A stretch of DNA of 64,000 nt from Prosapia bicincta (taxonomy: Eukaryota; Arthropoda; Insecta; Hemiptera; Cercopidae), in contig JBAIZL010000002.1 of NCBI GenBank assembly GCA_036971475.1, forward strand, positions 174,117,024 to 174,181,023, read 5' to 3'. Positions within the stretch are counted from its first letter, which is position 1; the number at the start of each line of letters is the position of its first letter. Shown in pieces: positions 1-10,294 of the stretch. Both the position numbers and the translations under genes were made by a program. The notes under the pieces are model-generated. The model was not told where the DNA came from. It worked only from the letters and a program-made list of their open reading frames with translations, and did not search any database.

Positions 1-2176
1 TCGCTCTATTACAAAATAGAAGGCGTTCTGGTAATTCTGGCAGAAGATTATCTAACTGAAAACGTCCTAAATGATTGTCTTTTGAACCTAGCCTTGCATT
101 TTTAATTTTTCCTTCAGATTTTAGGAAACAGCATCCCGGCGAAAGGCCGTAATATTTTATATAAAGAAGGGTCTATGTATTCCTACTAAGGAGTTTTATA
201 GATTCCTCAAGTGTGATGTAACATTTTTATTTCAACGACCAATGACAGAGGCTGTAAAAGTTTTCCCTTTACCTTATAGATCCGGTGAATAATAATCTTG
301 AAGCGACCTTGGCACGCCGTTATTCATATAATTCTGTCTTATACCGGAATCTCATCGAAACTAAAGTTTTCTTCAAGTCATTTACTTCAGTGTTTTAAAT
401 AAAATTTTGTCTATTGTTCTATTATTTTAATTTAGTTGATTCTTTTTAAAACGAATTGTAGTTTGACTCTTTGAGTTTTGTCTTCTTATGCAATCTCACT
501 TTACCGATTACTCATATTAAATGCACTTTGGTAACCTTTGTAATTATTTTGGTTAGCTGTTCCTTACAATATTCACAGGCAATTATATTGTTTACTAATT
601 CTTTTTTTAGATAGGTTTTTAATTAGCTTTTTAAATGTTGTAAATTATATTTTTTGTTGTAACTCATTTTTGATTTCATATTATCTAATAATACACCCTT
701 TATTAAACAAAAAAAACTATTTAGAATTAACAATGACCAGAAATTCAAAACACATTGAGTACTCAATTTCTAGGAAACCTACACAAACCATAACAACAAT
801 ACCAAACCACACTAACCATTCCCCACAACATTAAATGGCAGCTTACAACTCACTTTTGTACAGAATTCTTTAAATACCACTAAACATCGTTGAACAAGAA
901 ATAATAACAAATAATATATCAAATAGGCCAAAAAAATGAACACTTAAAAAACTGTACATATTACAAATATATTTCTATCGTTTTATTTGAAATATTTTGC
1001 AAATGGTTATAAATTTATGTATTTCGATTTTTATGGTTCTCTCTTTATATAGCTTGAGAATTAATGAAAGACCAAAGTTAAACTATTTGATGTATGGTGA
1101 TCAATTAAATTAACTTGCTTATCATTATATGTAAACCATCACAACGGCGTCGTGACGGATGCAATATTATGCATTTCCTGTGTGACAGCAATATGATACC
1201 TATATACCAAACGGAAACTCCGCATTAGGGAAACCTGACCATATTACTAAAGGCAATCACTCTCGTATAGAAATATGATTAGCAACCGCAGAGTTACGGA
1301 ATTGTTCCGATAATTGGAACACGGTAATGAAGCTATTAACACAATGTTGCGCATAATGTGGCGAGTACTGTTGCATTGTAGCGGATAATGCTACGCGTTA
1401 ATATTCATCGCTTGAAAACTAGCACAGGAGAGATCGAATTATCCTCTTTTCAACACAATGCACGATTGGTTTTAAAATTTGTATGAGTATAAATGCGTTT
1501 CATCTAAGTACTATTATTTCTAAAGGTAATTGAGTTGCTCTAAGAAAAATAGCTGACAAGATAATAATTAATAGCACAGAACGAGTTGAAAGATCTATAC
1601 AACAATTGAATAGAATATTAGTGAACTGAAACGATAAAAGGAATATAAGAAAAACTGAGATTGGCTGAAGCTGGTATTTAGTGGAAGAGACGCGTCACCT
1701 AACTCTAGGATTGATGAGAAACGGGTCAGTGTCCTGAAAAGTCTAGTCATTTTCGCACAATATCAGAAAAGCTACAAAATTATTTACAATCAAGTTGGAA
1801 ATTGTAAAAGACGTTAATGCAGCTTCACAAAATGACGACTAAGGCATGGTTATTATGAAGTACGCTAATAAGAGGATATTGAGAAAAATTTTTTATCTGA
1901 TAATTAACCTAACTTTAGACGAATATGTAAAAATATTCGTTACAATATAATGAGAACGGATGAAGGAATCATGGGAGTAGTGGAAAGGTTATAAACTAAA
2001 CTGGAAATAAGCTGAATTGAAAAAGTCGATTAAAACTTATTAACATTTCTGTGTGAGTGTTTAGGTACATATGAGTTGAAGTATTGGAGTAATGAGAGTA
2101 GGAAATTAACAGTTTTTTATATTATTAAGGAAAAAAGAAACCAATATATTCTGATAATTTATAAATGATTCATGTT
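1..2176. other. AT-rich DNA, no gene recognised
   Basis: There is no long ORF on either strand and no protein similarity that I can recognise. The stretch 1140-1440 is less AT-rich than its surroundings but shows no coding frame. Nothing resembles a tRNA or rRNA. It is probably host intergenic DNA or very old repeat material. Confidence 0.5.
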
Positions 2177-2197
2177 TTAACCCTAGAATCATAATGC
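2177..2197 (+). repeat. piggyBac left end: TTAA plus 17-bp TIR
   Basis: TTAA at 2177-2180 is the target duplication. CCCTAGAATCATAATGC at 2181-2197 is the terminal inverted repeat and matches the other end base for base. Confidence 0.95.
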
Positions 2198-2389
2198 ATA
2201 GTCTCAGAGAATACCCACCATGTTTAGTAACCGGTACTACCCTGAAGGGTAGACTGTTTGGGACTCGTCCTTTCAAATAGCTTCCTTTAGAGAGTATTTA
2301 TTAGTGTTGACCTTACTAAACCTGACAATGGGCTCAACAGTAGTTTTGTCTACAAGTGTCTTGTCAGCTATAAGACGAAACATTATGAA

Positions 2390-4850
2390 AATAATGACAG
2401 TAACACTATAAACAGTGAATCAAATTATGACACAATATCCGAAGTAGACGATACGGATCTAGACCCTGACTATCACGTACAGTGTGATGATGATTTTAAC
2501 ACGGCTTTTATTTCTTTACCTTCTGTTGTAGATTTTAACACAGATCCATTCCAAACAACATCTAATCAATGGTCAGGTATGACTTTTTGTTCAAATTCGA
2601 CTGCAGTAAACAACAGGACAAATACAATAATGAACAAATTTCAAATTATACTAATGAACCAAATGTATTTAAATCTTCTAATCATAAAACTAAAAAAAAC
2701 AAACATAAAATAAAACTAAAAAAGAAATGGAAATTAGGGCGCTTATTGGCCTCTTAGTTCTAACAGCAGCTCAAAAAGACAAGTTTCTGAGTAGCGAAGA
2801 GCAGTTTGATCAACCTTCTAGTGGTAGCCGCTGTATTTCTGTTATGAGTATTTTACAGGTTCGGCTTTTTCATAAATGTTTTTACGTTTGATTCAAAAGT
2901 CAGTAGGGAACAAAAGAAAGTTTTGACAAAAATATTCACATCAGAGAAATTTCGGATGAATTTACTACATTGTGTAACGATATTATAGTCTTAGGTCATA
3001 CTTGATTATTGATGAACAATTGCTGGGTTTAAGTGGAAATTGTTTATTCAGGATTTATATGCCTATTAGGCCAAACATATAAAGCCTAATACTACTAAGG
3101 TTGTGCAATTTAAAAAAAAATATCGTGCAATACCCTATCTTGGAAAAGCTATGGATACTGCAAGGTTACCCACGGACATGCATTTTGTAAAAGAGTTAAC
3201 TCGGCCTATTCATGGACGTAACAGGAATATAACATATGGCAATTGGTTTACGTCAATTTCTTTAGTGTAAAACTATAAATTATCAACTGTTGACAGATTG
3301 AGAAGCAACAAACAGCAAATACCGGAGGAAATAAAGAAACGTAAGATAGAGATATCTTTGATGTTCTGCTTCTGTCATAAACCACGTTTATTGACATCGG
3401 TCATTATGTCCGATATAACCTAGAAATCAGCTGGTGTTTTACCACAGTTCAATTTCCACCGCCTACTAGACATTCGTTGTCGGCCAAAACCTAGGCTTTT
3501 TTTATTGCAAAGAAATAGTTTTGCGATCCAGTTACCAGACGCATTGAGACTATTTATTTACGTTTTAGACTAGGTCCACGTAGTTTTTGATCTAGTTATT
3601 TTTGCTAGCCTTTTCCGCCATCTCAAAAGATACATATCCCCTTCCAATATGGCTGTTTACTAGTGCGACTCGCCAGTTTCTATTCAAGTGCTTTTAGCCT
3701 ATTACATCGGGTTCTAACCGCGTTATAATATTACACCGCTTATTGATTATGTTCAGTTAATGTCTTAAATGCGTTCTAACTATAAATTACCGCCGTCAAA
3801 CTTTAATAAGTATATTTAAACCGCGTTCTAAGTTTGAGTGCCATTGTCTTGGTTAATCGCGTGAGGCCAACATTGCATCAGCACATTACTTCCTTCAACC
3901 GCTTGAAGGAATATACATTTAATGATTCAAGACGTTTTATATTGTTTTAAGTTCAGTGAATTTATTAAAATAAAGCTTAAATGAGTTGTAGTTTATGCCA
4001 CTCGTCGAGAACCTTCTTTCATCTCTGCTAGACACCAAACAGGCCTGTTTCGTCGAACGACTCACCGCTCTTCAAGAACCTCATAGAATTTGATTGTTAA
4101 GTGGCTTAAAATTAACTGCTACTCATGGAACTTGTGTTATCTCTCTTTTAATTATCTTTGGTGTTGAACTTAAATTCAGTGTCGTTTTTATTAATAAAGC
4201 AGACCCCATACTGCTCCAACAAAGCGTGGTTGGCTCCTCCGGTCTTTATTGTGTAACCTCGTATAATTCGAACTATCCTATTGATTTATAATATTTCACA
4301 TAATTTTCTTTCTTTAGTTTTCTACCAAAACTATACAGCTTTGATGGTTTCAATACAATACTATATTTGCAAGCAAATAAAACAAAGCGTGTTATTTTTT
4401 TTCCACTACATTCAATGAAAGCGGTATACCAGATGTTGTTTAGTTCTACAATTGTATAACGGGTGTTGTAGATACTTTTGATGAGATCCCCTCCACTATA
4501 CCTAGCTCTTGAATAGGAGATAGCCTCCTTCAGTGTGTATTTTATAGAATGTTATATAGTATCTTACTAAATTCATATGTAATATATGAGCATTAGGCTA
4601 TAAAAGAATAAAGCTAAAGAAAATTAGAGAGCTTTGTAAGGGCATTAGTATACAACTAACTGAATCATACGTACTAGAGAGACAAACATCACCAAATCTA
4701 TCAAGACGACAAAAGCATACTATTGACGTAGTTTGTGGAACATGCAGCAATAATCAAAAAGCATACCTCCAACTTGATTTGTGCCTTTTGCTCTCCAGTA
4801 ATCGAAGGGTGACCAGGTTATATTTAGGGAATACCAAATGTGTTTGGAGC
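2390..4850 (+). pseudogene. piggyBac transposase, multiply broken
   Basis: This is the cut-and-paste DDE transposase of the element. From N- to C-terminus, in shifting frames, I see an acidic N-terminal region (about 2420-2520), an EIRALIGLLVL block (about 2732), the IDEQLLG block with the first catalytic Asp (codon 3011-3013), a block reading NITYGNWFTSIS (about 3225-3260), a STVDRLRSNKQQIPEEIKK block (about 3290) and, after a gap of about 0.9 kb, FYNCITGVVDTFDEI with the third Asp (about 4445-4485). A weak Cys-containing tail lies near 4720-4780. In the second block the residue that should be the second catalytic Asp is Gly (codon GGC, 3238-3240). Many stops and frameshifts show it is not translated as a functional enzyme. 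I base the family assignment on several blocks in the right order together with matching termini. Confidence 0.88.
3440..4300. other. unidentified segment interrupting the piggyBac transposase
   Basis: The transposase similarity stops near 3.42 kb and resumes near 4.36 kb. The DNA between is less AT-rich, has no transposase frame and includes an AATAAAG at about 4194. A 5-bp ATTCG occurs at both possible edges (about 3469 and about 4266), which would suit a small insertion, but the edges lack the TG...CA ends of a solo LTR. An ORF at 4094-4291 shows no recognisable domain and I do not call it a gene. Confidence 0.35.
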
Positions 4851-5044
4851 ATTGTGGAATACAGTGCGTAGACAGTTGTAAAAAAAGGCTAAAATTGAAG
4901 ATTTTTTTTTAGAAATATTACAAAACTACTTCTCAACATTGTATAGTAAAATTTTATTAGAAATATTTACTGAAAATTTAAAAAATAATTTTGCTTGAGA
5001 GTGGTCTAACAGACTACGTGTTATGATTATTGAACAGAAAAATA

Positions 5045-5065
5045 GCATTATGATTCTAGGGTTAA
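5045..5065 (-). repeat. piggyBac right end: 17-bp TIR plus TTAA
   Basis: GCATTATGATTCTAGGG at 5045-5061 is the exact reverse complement of the left TIR. TTAA follows at 5062-5065. Confidence 0.95.
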
Positions 5066-5542
5066 AGAAAAATAATTGATAGTGCACCAATATCCATAGA
5101 TACGGATTACTAACAATGTGCCTTTTGGTTTCCAACAATTATTCATTGTCCAAGAATATTATTTCATTTAAAACTAAATAAATCTAACAATTGTTTACAT
5201 AAATATAATGTTTACCCAGCAGATTATAACAAGAAATATGAGAGTAAACGTACATTGTTCCTGTTAGTGGAAACCTTCGAGCTAACACACAGGTTTGGCG
5301 TTGTAAAGAGAATTTCAAACCGCTAACCAACTCTTTAGCAAATTTATTTCGATCACGTTACGTATGTAAGAGTTTAGTTAGCTTTTAATATGTCCATATA
5401 TAATTATGATCATCTAATTATAGTAAGTGATTATTTATATTGTGTCCCTTAATTATGTTATATCATTTAATTATGTTAAACTCCTATAATAGGTGAATAA
5501 TGTATTACTGTAAATCATCATTGGAATGTGTTGCATGAGGTA
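5066..5542. other. AT-rich DNA, nothing recognised
   Basis: The segment between the piggyBac element and the 155-bp tandem duplication shows no coding frame. It contains short echoes of AATTATG (5400-5480). Confidence 0.45.
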
Positions 5543-5852
5543 AAGGTCAACATACAAAGCTTTTTTCAGAATATTTTTATTTATCTTTTACAGCAAATAG
5601 GGGTTGATTTAGTGGTGTTCAGTAGTTCAGAAGCTTGTGAGACACTATCAATATTTCAAATGAATTGACAGGCTGTCATTTTTGAGTTTTCAGGCCCAAG
5701 GTCAACATACAAAGCTTTTTCAGAATATTTTTATTTATCTTTTACATTAATTAGGGGGCGATTTAGTGGCGTTCAGTAGTTCACAAGCTCGTGTGACACT
5801 ATCAATATTTCTAATGAACTGACAGGCTATCATTTGTAAGTTTTAAGGCACC
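5543..5852 (+). repeat. 155-bp tandem duplication
   Basis: Two copies lie head to tail with a period of 155 bp. Both begin AAGGTCAACATACAAAGCTT (5543 and 5698) and both run through blocks reading GATTTAGTGG and GACACTATCAATATTT. They differ at scattered positions and in the length of a T-run. The array ends about 100 bp before the Polinton target site. No coding function is visible. Confidence 0.9.
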
Positions 5853-5955
5853 CTTCTATAAAAAATAACCAAATGCATTTATAATAATTGTCAGAAATAC
5901 GTTATGTAGAACGTCTCTAGGATCTAACTAATTTTAACAATACCAGGTTCAATAC

Positions 5956-5961
5956 GCCTTG
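5956..5961. repeat. Polinton target-site duplication (left)
   Basis: GCCTTG lies immediately outside the first base of the Polinton and is repeated exactly at 26426-26431. Six bp is the duplication length typical of Polinton/Maverick integration. Confidence 0.95.
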
Positions 5962-6250
5962 AGTAGTATAGGGTTGCGGGTATCACGAGGAGCGTGGCTT
6001 AGATAAGATTATCGCGAGGGGCGTGGCCAGTGGTGGGGGAAGGGCGTGGTTTGGAAGGAGGGGAGTGCGGGGGAAGTGGAGTGAGTAGAATGAGGAGAAG
6101 GGCGTGGTGTGGTGAGGGTACGAGTGGGAGAACTGCGTCATTCAAGATGGCTGGTGTGACGTTTGCAACAGATAATTGTAATGTTTTAAGATGACCTCTG
6201 TGTTTTCGTCACCTTTACAAGAGATTAACCTATTTTTCAAGTTAATCAAC
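5962..6250 (+). repeat. Polinton left terminal inverted repeat (289 bp)
   Basis: It begins AGTAGTATAGGGTTGCGGGT and is inverted at 25901-26425. The outer half is G-rich on the plus strand (GGGCGTGG motifs). The inner 120 bp closely match the other end, through AAGATGGCTGGTGTGACG and down to TATTTTTCAAG. The left copy is shorter because it lacks most of the GGGCGTGG-type minisatellite units of the right copy. Confidence 0.94.
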
Positions 6251-6716
6251 AAAACAAAATTTAACTTTTAGCCTTGATTAGCATACTGCATGCGCATGTT
6301 CAAACTTTTGATTATTAGCGGTTTCTAGAGATAATATTTTTTAAGTTGACCACCGTTTATAGAGAGCTGTTTTTTATTTTAAATGTAAATTGCCTTGCAA
6401 TATCCTGTGTAGATATTTGTTTCAATGTCAATTCCCTAATTATTTTACAGCGCATGTGACCCAAGAAATGCTTTTTATAAGTATGAACACTTCCGTGACA
6501 CGCCCTTGCATATATCAAATGCTTTGATAATTGTATAAAAGTAACATGCAATACAAATAATATTATTTCTTAAAGATACTTTGTGCCTCGTGTTGACTTA
6601 AAACCATGTATAAATTAGTAGATTTAAGCTATTTAGGTAGCTGTAAAAATTTTGTTTTGCGTAGATGTAGAATAGATATAGTTTATAGTAGTTTTATATT
6701 TTTTGATTTATTTTAG
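6251..6716. promoter_or_regulatory. subterminal non-coding region with a TATA-like box
   Basis: AT-rich DNA just inside the left TIR with no gene. TATAAAA at 6534-6540 lies upstream of the first rightward ORF remnant and could be its core promoter. This is only a motif match. Confidence 0.3.
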
Positions 6717-7528
6717 GTAATATTAAGATATTTATTAATTTGTTTCTTAGTTATATTTCATAATTATTTTAAGAACATAAATCAAATACATGTAATATTT
6801 CAGTTTATAAGATCCGGTGAATGTAAAGATTTAGATGTGTTTCAAAAAATTTTAACTGGATTTTATAAATTGAAAAAATGCGAATATTTGATAGATGTTT
6901 GTTTTGTCATAAATATAAATTTCATAAGAGATATATTATTTAAAAAAAAACTGATACGATAGAAAATTTTGATTATTATTATAATTATATAAATTCCAAA
7001 TTAAGGGAAGGGGGATACTTGAAAAAAATATTTTTTACAACATTGGGAATATGTAGTGAAATCCATTCCTATGTTGGTTGAATATGAGTTAAGAATAGAA
7101 TATTCAAAAATTTTCAAAATGGACGACTTACAACATCACCATTATAATATGAAATTATTAAATATTGTAAGGCCTTTCATGAAAAATATATCGAAAAATC
7201 ATTTCTATTACATGTATTTATTTAATCATATTCTATACTATGATCCTGATAATATGTTTGTGGATATAGAATATGCTAAAGATACTGTTATAGAAAGATA
7301 TCAATTATTTTTAAAAAAATTTGTAAATTTAATGAATATTTTAATCAGTCCTCTAACCTAGCATCCACAAACTGGTCTTAGGACGATAACAATATTGAAT
7401 CATATGAGCATGGATTATCCTATATATTAGATGGGGAACATTTTAATAAAAATATGACGCATTATGATATAAAGTTGACACAGACAAGAACGAATGGGTA
7501 TACAAAATACGTATTCGGGATTGGGTAA
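6717..7528 (+). pseudogene. unrecognised Polinton ORF, broken
   Basis: An open plus-strand frame runs from about 6717 to a TAG near 6959, continues in another frame, is open again from 7056 to 7361, and continues after a shift to a TAA near 7526. A TAG also interrupts the last part. Together this would make a protein of roughly 250 residues, rich in Ile, Asn, Lys and Tyr, with no motif that I recognise. No convincing ATG starts the first segment; TTTTAG just upstream of it resembles a 3' splice site. Its position at the left end, ahead of other rightward genes, suggests a real accessory gene of the element that has decayed. Confidence 0.45.
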
Positions 7529-7546
7529 CGTTAGAATGTTATATTA

Positions 7547-7858
7547 TTAATGCGTTGTATTATTATTATTATTATTATATTTATGACATAAAATATTATT
7601 ATTATTATTCAATTAATTATAAGAAGAAAAAATTAATCAAATAATATTAAAGTAAAGTTGAATAGTGTATAACCAATTAATATTAGTTTTAAGTTAGCCA
7701 TTTTAATGCGTTGTATTATTATTGTTATATTTATGACATAAAAATATTAATATTATTTTTTCAATTAATTATAAGACAAAAACAATTTTTTTTAATCAAA
7801 TAATATTAGAGTTAAGTTGAATATAGTATAATCAATTATTATTAGTTTTAAGTTAGCC
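7547..7858 (+). repeat. 156-bp tandem duplication
   Basis: Two head-to-tail copies (7547-7702 and 7703-7858) both begin TTAATGCGTTGTATTATTAT and end in TTTTAAGTTAGCCA. They differ in the number of ATT triplets and at a few bases. They lie just upstream of the intact ORF at 7956 and may include its promoter. No coding frame is seen. Confidence 0.9.
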
Positions 7859-7955
7859 ACTAATAAATATCATAACATATAACTTTACTTATCAATTAGA
7901 AATTGCATAATAACTACAAATCATTTAGTATCTAGAGTGTTGTTTGTTGAACAAC

Positions 7956-8258
7956 ATGACAACGGCACAAGGTATATTGGATGCTTTGCTAGCACATGTT
8001 AAACTGTGTTCGTGTGGTAAAACTGAAGCTCATTATCATATAGCAGTTGCTAAATCTTATATGCAGAATTATAATTTATCGGATGTAGAAATAACGAGTG
8101 GACTTTATAAAGGCGGTTTATGGTCTGTAGTAGCATTTGTTGGTGACGGGCCAGACACTTGTGTATGCGTCCTTTTTGAAGAGTCATTAAGAAAAGCGCG
8201 AGAGTGTTTGGAATGTGACAATTGGACTTTGTTTGCGGTTTTTTTTAAAACAAAATGA
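7956..8258 (+). CDS. small unrecognised Polinton protein (100 aa)
   Basis: This is an uninterrupted ORF from an ATG at 7956, giving 100 residues beginning MTTAQGILDALLAH. An upstream TTG in frame gives only four more residues, so I take the ATG. The protein has a Cys/His-containing stretch near residues 18-30 (CSCGKTEAHYH) and two further clusters of Cys (CVCVLF; CLECDNW), so metal binding is possible but unproven. The stop codon overlaps the start of the next ORF as ATGA, as in compact viral genomes. It is one of the few genes of the element without a break. I do not recognise a family. An alternative is that it and the next ORF were once fused and separated by a frameshift. Confidence 0.6.
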   Translation: MTTAQGILDALLAHVKLCSCGKTEAHYHIAVAKSYMQNYNLSDVEITSGLYKGGLWSVVAFVGDGPDTCVCVLFEESLRKARECLECDNWTLFAVFFKTK

Positions 8259-9058
8259 AATTTATTTTAGACTTTCAAGGTTTTAAAAACAAAGACAATT
8301 TGTTTATTGTTAAAGAATTGTCTATAATGTCAAAGAATGATGACAAAATTTATGAGTTACTTCTATTTAAACCACCATATAGTTTTCATCAATTTCCGAA
8401 AGTTTTACAAAAGCAAGTATTGTGGTTAGAAAATCAATGTCATGGTTTACCTTGGGAAAGTGAATTGAAACCTTACAACCAACTGAAGGATGTGTTTCGA
8501 GGTATGGCACTTAGTGGTACGATATTTGTTAAATGAACTGAAAAACAAAAATTTATTTCAAACTTATTATCAGATTTTAATGTTAAAATAGTTAATTTAG
8601 ATTATTTGTATTGTCCTAATTTGAATGTATTGAAAAATCTCTTTTGGAATAATTTTATAAAAGAATGTAAATTCAATCATTCACAATATAATTGTGCTTA
8701 TGTTAATGTTTGTGTTTTAAAACAATGGTTAAATTATGAAAAACTAGTTTTAGACAGATTAAATGCAGTAGATTTAGCAATAAAAGAAGTATATGATAAA
8801 GGTTATCATAATATACAAAATTGTTTAGTTCATTATTTGCCAAAACATTTTCTTATTAATCATTTTGAAAATATCGAGCATATATTTAATAGATTACCCA
8901 ATCATTTGAAATGTGATCCCAAAATTTTAAACAATTTACCTTGTGAAAAACATAAAGTACAAGTTGAAACTGGTTTTTGTTTTAATGGTATCAAATCAAA
9001 TATTTCATATAATCTCAAAAAGAAAGATTGTGTTTATTGTAAAACGTTATTGTCTTGA
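8255..9058 (+). pseudogene. exonuclease-like Polinton protein with one in-frame stop
   Basis: A single frame runs from the ATG at 8255 to the stop at 9058, interrupted by one TGA at 8534-8536. Without that stop the protein would be about 266 residues. The N-terminus reads FILDFQGFKNKDNLFIVKEL; an acidic residue in a hydrophobic strand, followed by a VKEL segment, resembles DEDD-type exonuclease motifs and the many related uncharacterised proteins of invertebrate genomes. The C-terminal half has Cys/His pairs (CDP...CEKH, CVYCKT) that could bind zinc. The start overlaps the upstream stop by four bases. The TGA could come from a single change in a Gly codon. The nuclease assignment is tentative; the gene itself is well supported by the shared frame. 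Confidence 0.6.
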
Positions 9059-9239
9059 TTTAGTTATTGTTAAAATTTTAAAAATTATATAAATGTTAAC
9101 TAACTGAAACTTTTTTGTAATAAAAATAAATGTATGAAAATGTTTGTAAGTGAATTTATTTTACCGCTTTATAATCGAGGATAACAATATAAGCTATTTA
9201 TTACCTTAAAGTAGTGTTGAGACGTATAGTTCAAAATAG

Positions 9240-9584
9240 ACAGAAGAAAAACAACTTGTGCGAAACAGATTTAGTGTGGGTGATAATGTTAGAATAAGTA
9301 GGTATCAAAAACCGTTGACAAAAAGTTATTTACCAGCTTGGAGTAACGAAATATATACAATTTGGATAATAGAACCAACAGTTCCAGTGACCTATAAACT
9401 AAAGGACGAATCTGGAGTTGAGATTAAAGGGGGATTCTATCAAGAGGAATTGAGTAAAACTAAAATTAGCAACATATTTCTTATCGATAAGATTGTGCGT
9501 CGAAAAGGAAATAAATTGTTAGTACGTTGGTTGGGTATGGACCGTACTAGAGATACCTGGATAAATAAAAAAGATAAATTATGA
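9240..9584 (+). pseudogene. Polinton integrase, C-terminal part only (SH3-like plus chromodomain)
   Basis: The frame is open from a TAG at 9237-9239 to the stop at 9584. It opens with RFSVGDNVRISRYQK and a PAWSNEIYTI segment, which is the C-terminal SH3-like part of retrovirus-like Polinton integrases. It ends with a chromodomain: FLIDKIVRRKGNKLLVRWLG then DTWI, with the aromatic/Trp pattern of that fold. The zinc-binding and DDE catalytic domains that should come first are absent: the 180 bp upstream are AT-rich and closed in all frames, and I find no integrase core elsewhere in the element. The gene is therefore a truncated remnant. An active version would have integrated the element, with the chromodomain probably steering target choice. 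Confidence 0.82.
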
Positions 9585-9607
9585 AGGTAATAAAACAAAA
9601 CCAAAAA

Positions 9608-10280
9608 ATGCGTATTATGAATTTCGATACATATTTCTCAAATGAAAATGAATATGATAATATGGAGCGACATGATCCGCTATTACCGAAATCCATCTGA
9701 TGTCTTATTGTAGGACCATCGAACTGTGGAAAAACCAATCTCATGTTTAATTTAATATTTCATCCACGAGCACTTTTTTTGAAAATATTTATAATTTTCA
9801 AAGTCAATTAATCAATCCAAATATAAGTTTTTAAGTCGAGTGTTTTCCAAAATACCTGATGTTGGTTACTTTATTTTTACTGAAAATGACGACGTGCCTC
9901 ATCCTAATGAGATTAAATCAAAATTACTCATGATATTCGATGATGTCATGTGTGAACGACCAAATAATATTCGAAACTATTTCACAATGGGTAGACACAA
10001 TGACATTGATACATTTTATTTATGCCAAACATATAGTCGAATACCAAAACAATTGATACGTGATAATGATAATTTAGCTATTTTATTCAGAAAAGATGAA
10101 AGAAATTTACGTCATGTGTATAATGATCATGTCAACACAGATATGAAATTTGAAACTTTTAAAGAAATGTGTTCGATGGCCTGGTCTAAAAACCAAAACT
10201 CTTTTCTAGTTTTGGATAAAGAGAGACGTTTAAATAAAGGACGATATCTTATAATGTTTGATGAATTTATAACATTATAG
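9608..10280 (+). pseudogene. packaging ATPase (A32/FtsK-like), broken
   Basis: This is the genome-packaging ATPase of Polintons and related viruses. An ATG at 9608 opens a frame with a TGA at 9698-9700, immediately followed by the Walker A loop GPSNCGKT (from about 9713). A frameshift in the T-run near 9780 and another near 9835 lead into the frame 9840-10280. That frame holds Walker B (LLMIFDDV), a YLCQTYSRIPKQLI sensor-like block and a conserved C-terminal Trp-containing region. The total would be about 225 residues, normal for the family. It sits between integrase and the coiled-coil protein. One stop and two frameshifts make it non-functional. Confidence 0.9.
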
Positions 10281-10294
10281 TGTCAGTAGTAATC

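Larger units (their letters stand above)
2181..5061 (+). mobile_element. piggyBac-family DNA transposon, decayed
   Basis: The element is 2,881 bp long. It starts CCCTAGAATCATAATGC and ends with the exact reverse complement of those 17 bp. Both ends are flanked by TTAA, the obligate piggyBac target. Inside, on the plus strand, is a fragmented piggyBac-type DDE transposase. The middle (about 3.44-4.30 kb) matches no transposase sequence and may be a nested insertion. Perfect ends with a ruined ORF mean it can no longer move itself, although the ends might still be recognised by a related transposase. The CCCTAGA-type terminus places it close to classical piggyBac elements. Confidence 0.93.

Noticed and set aside
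3478..4265. Solo LTR of a BEL/Gypsy element inside piggyBac
   Set aside because: A TGTCGG-like start and ATTCG at both sides were tempting, but the right end lacks CA and the terminal inverted bases do not match.
9547..9744. 65-codon minus-strand ORF
   Set aside because: Antisense to the integrase end and the ATPase Walker A region.
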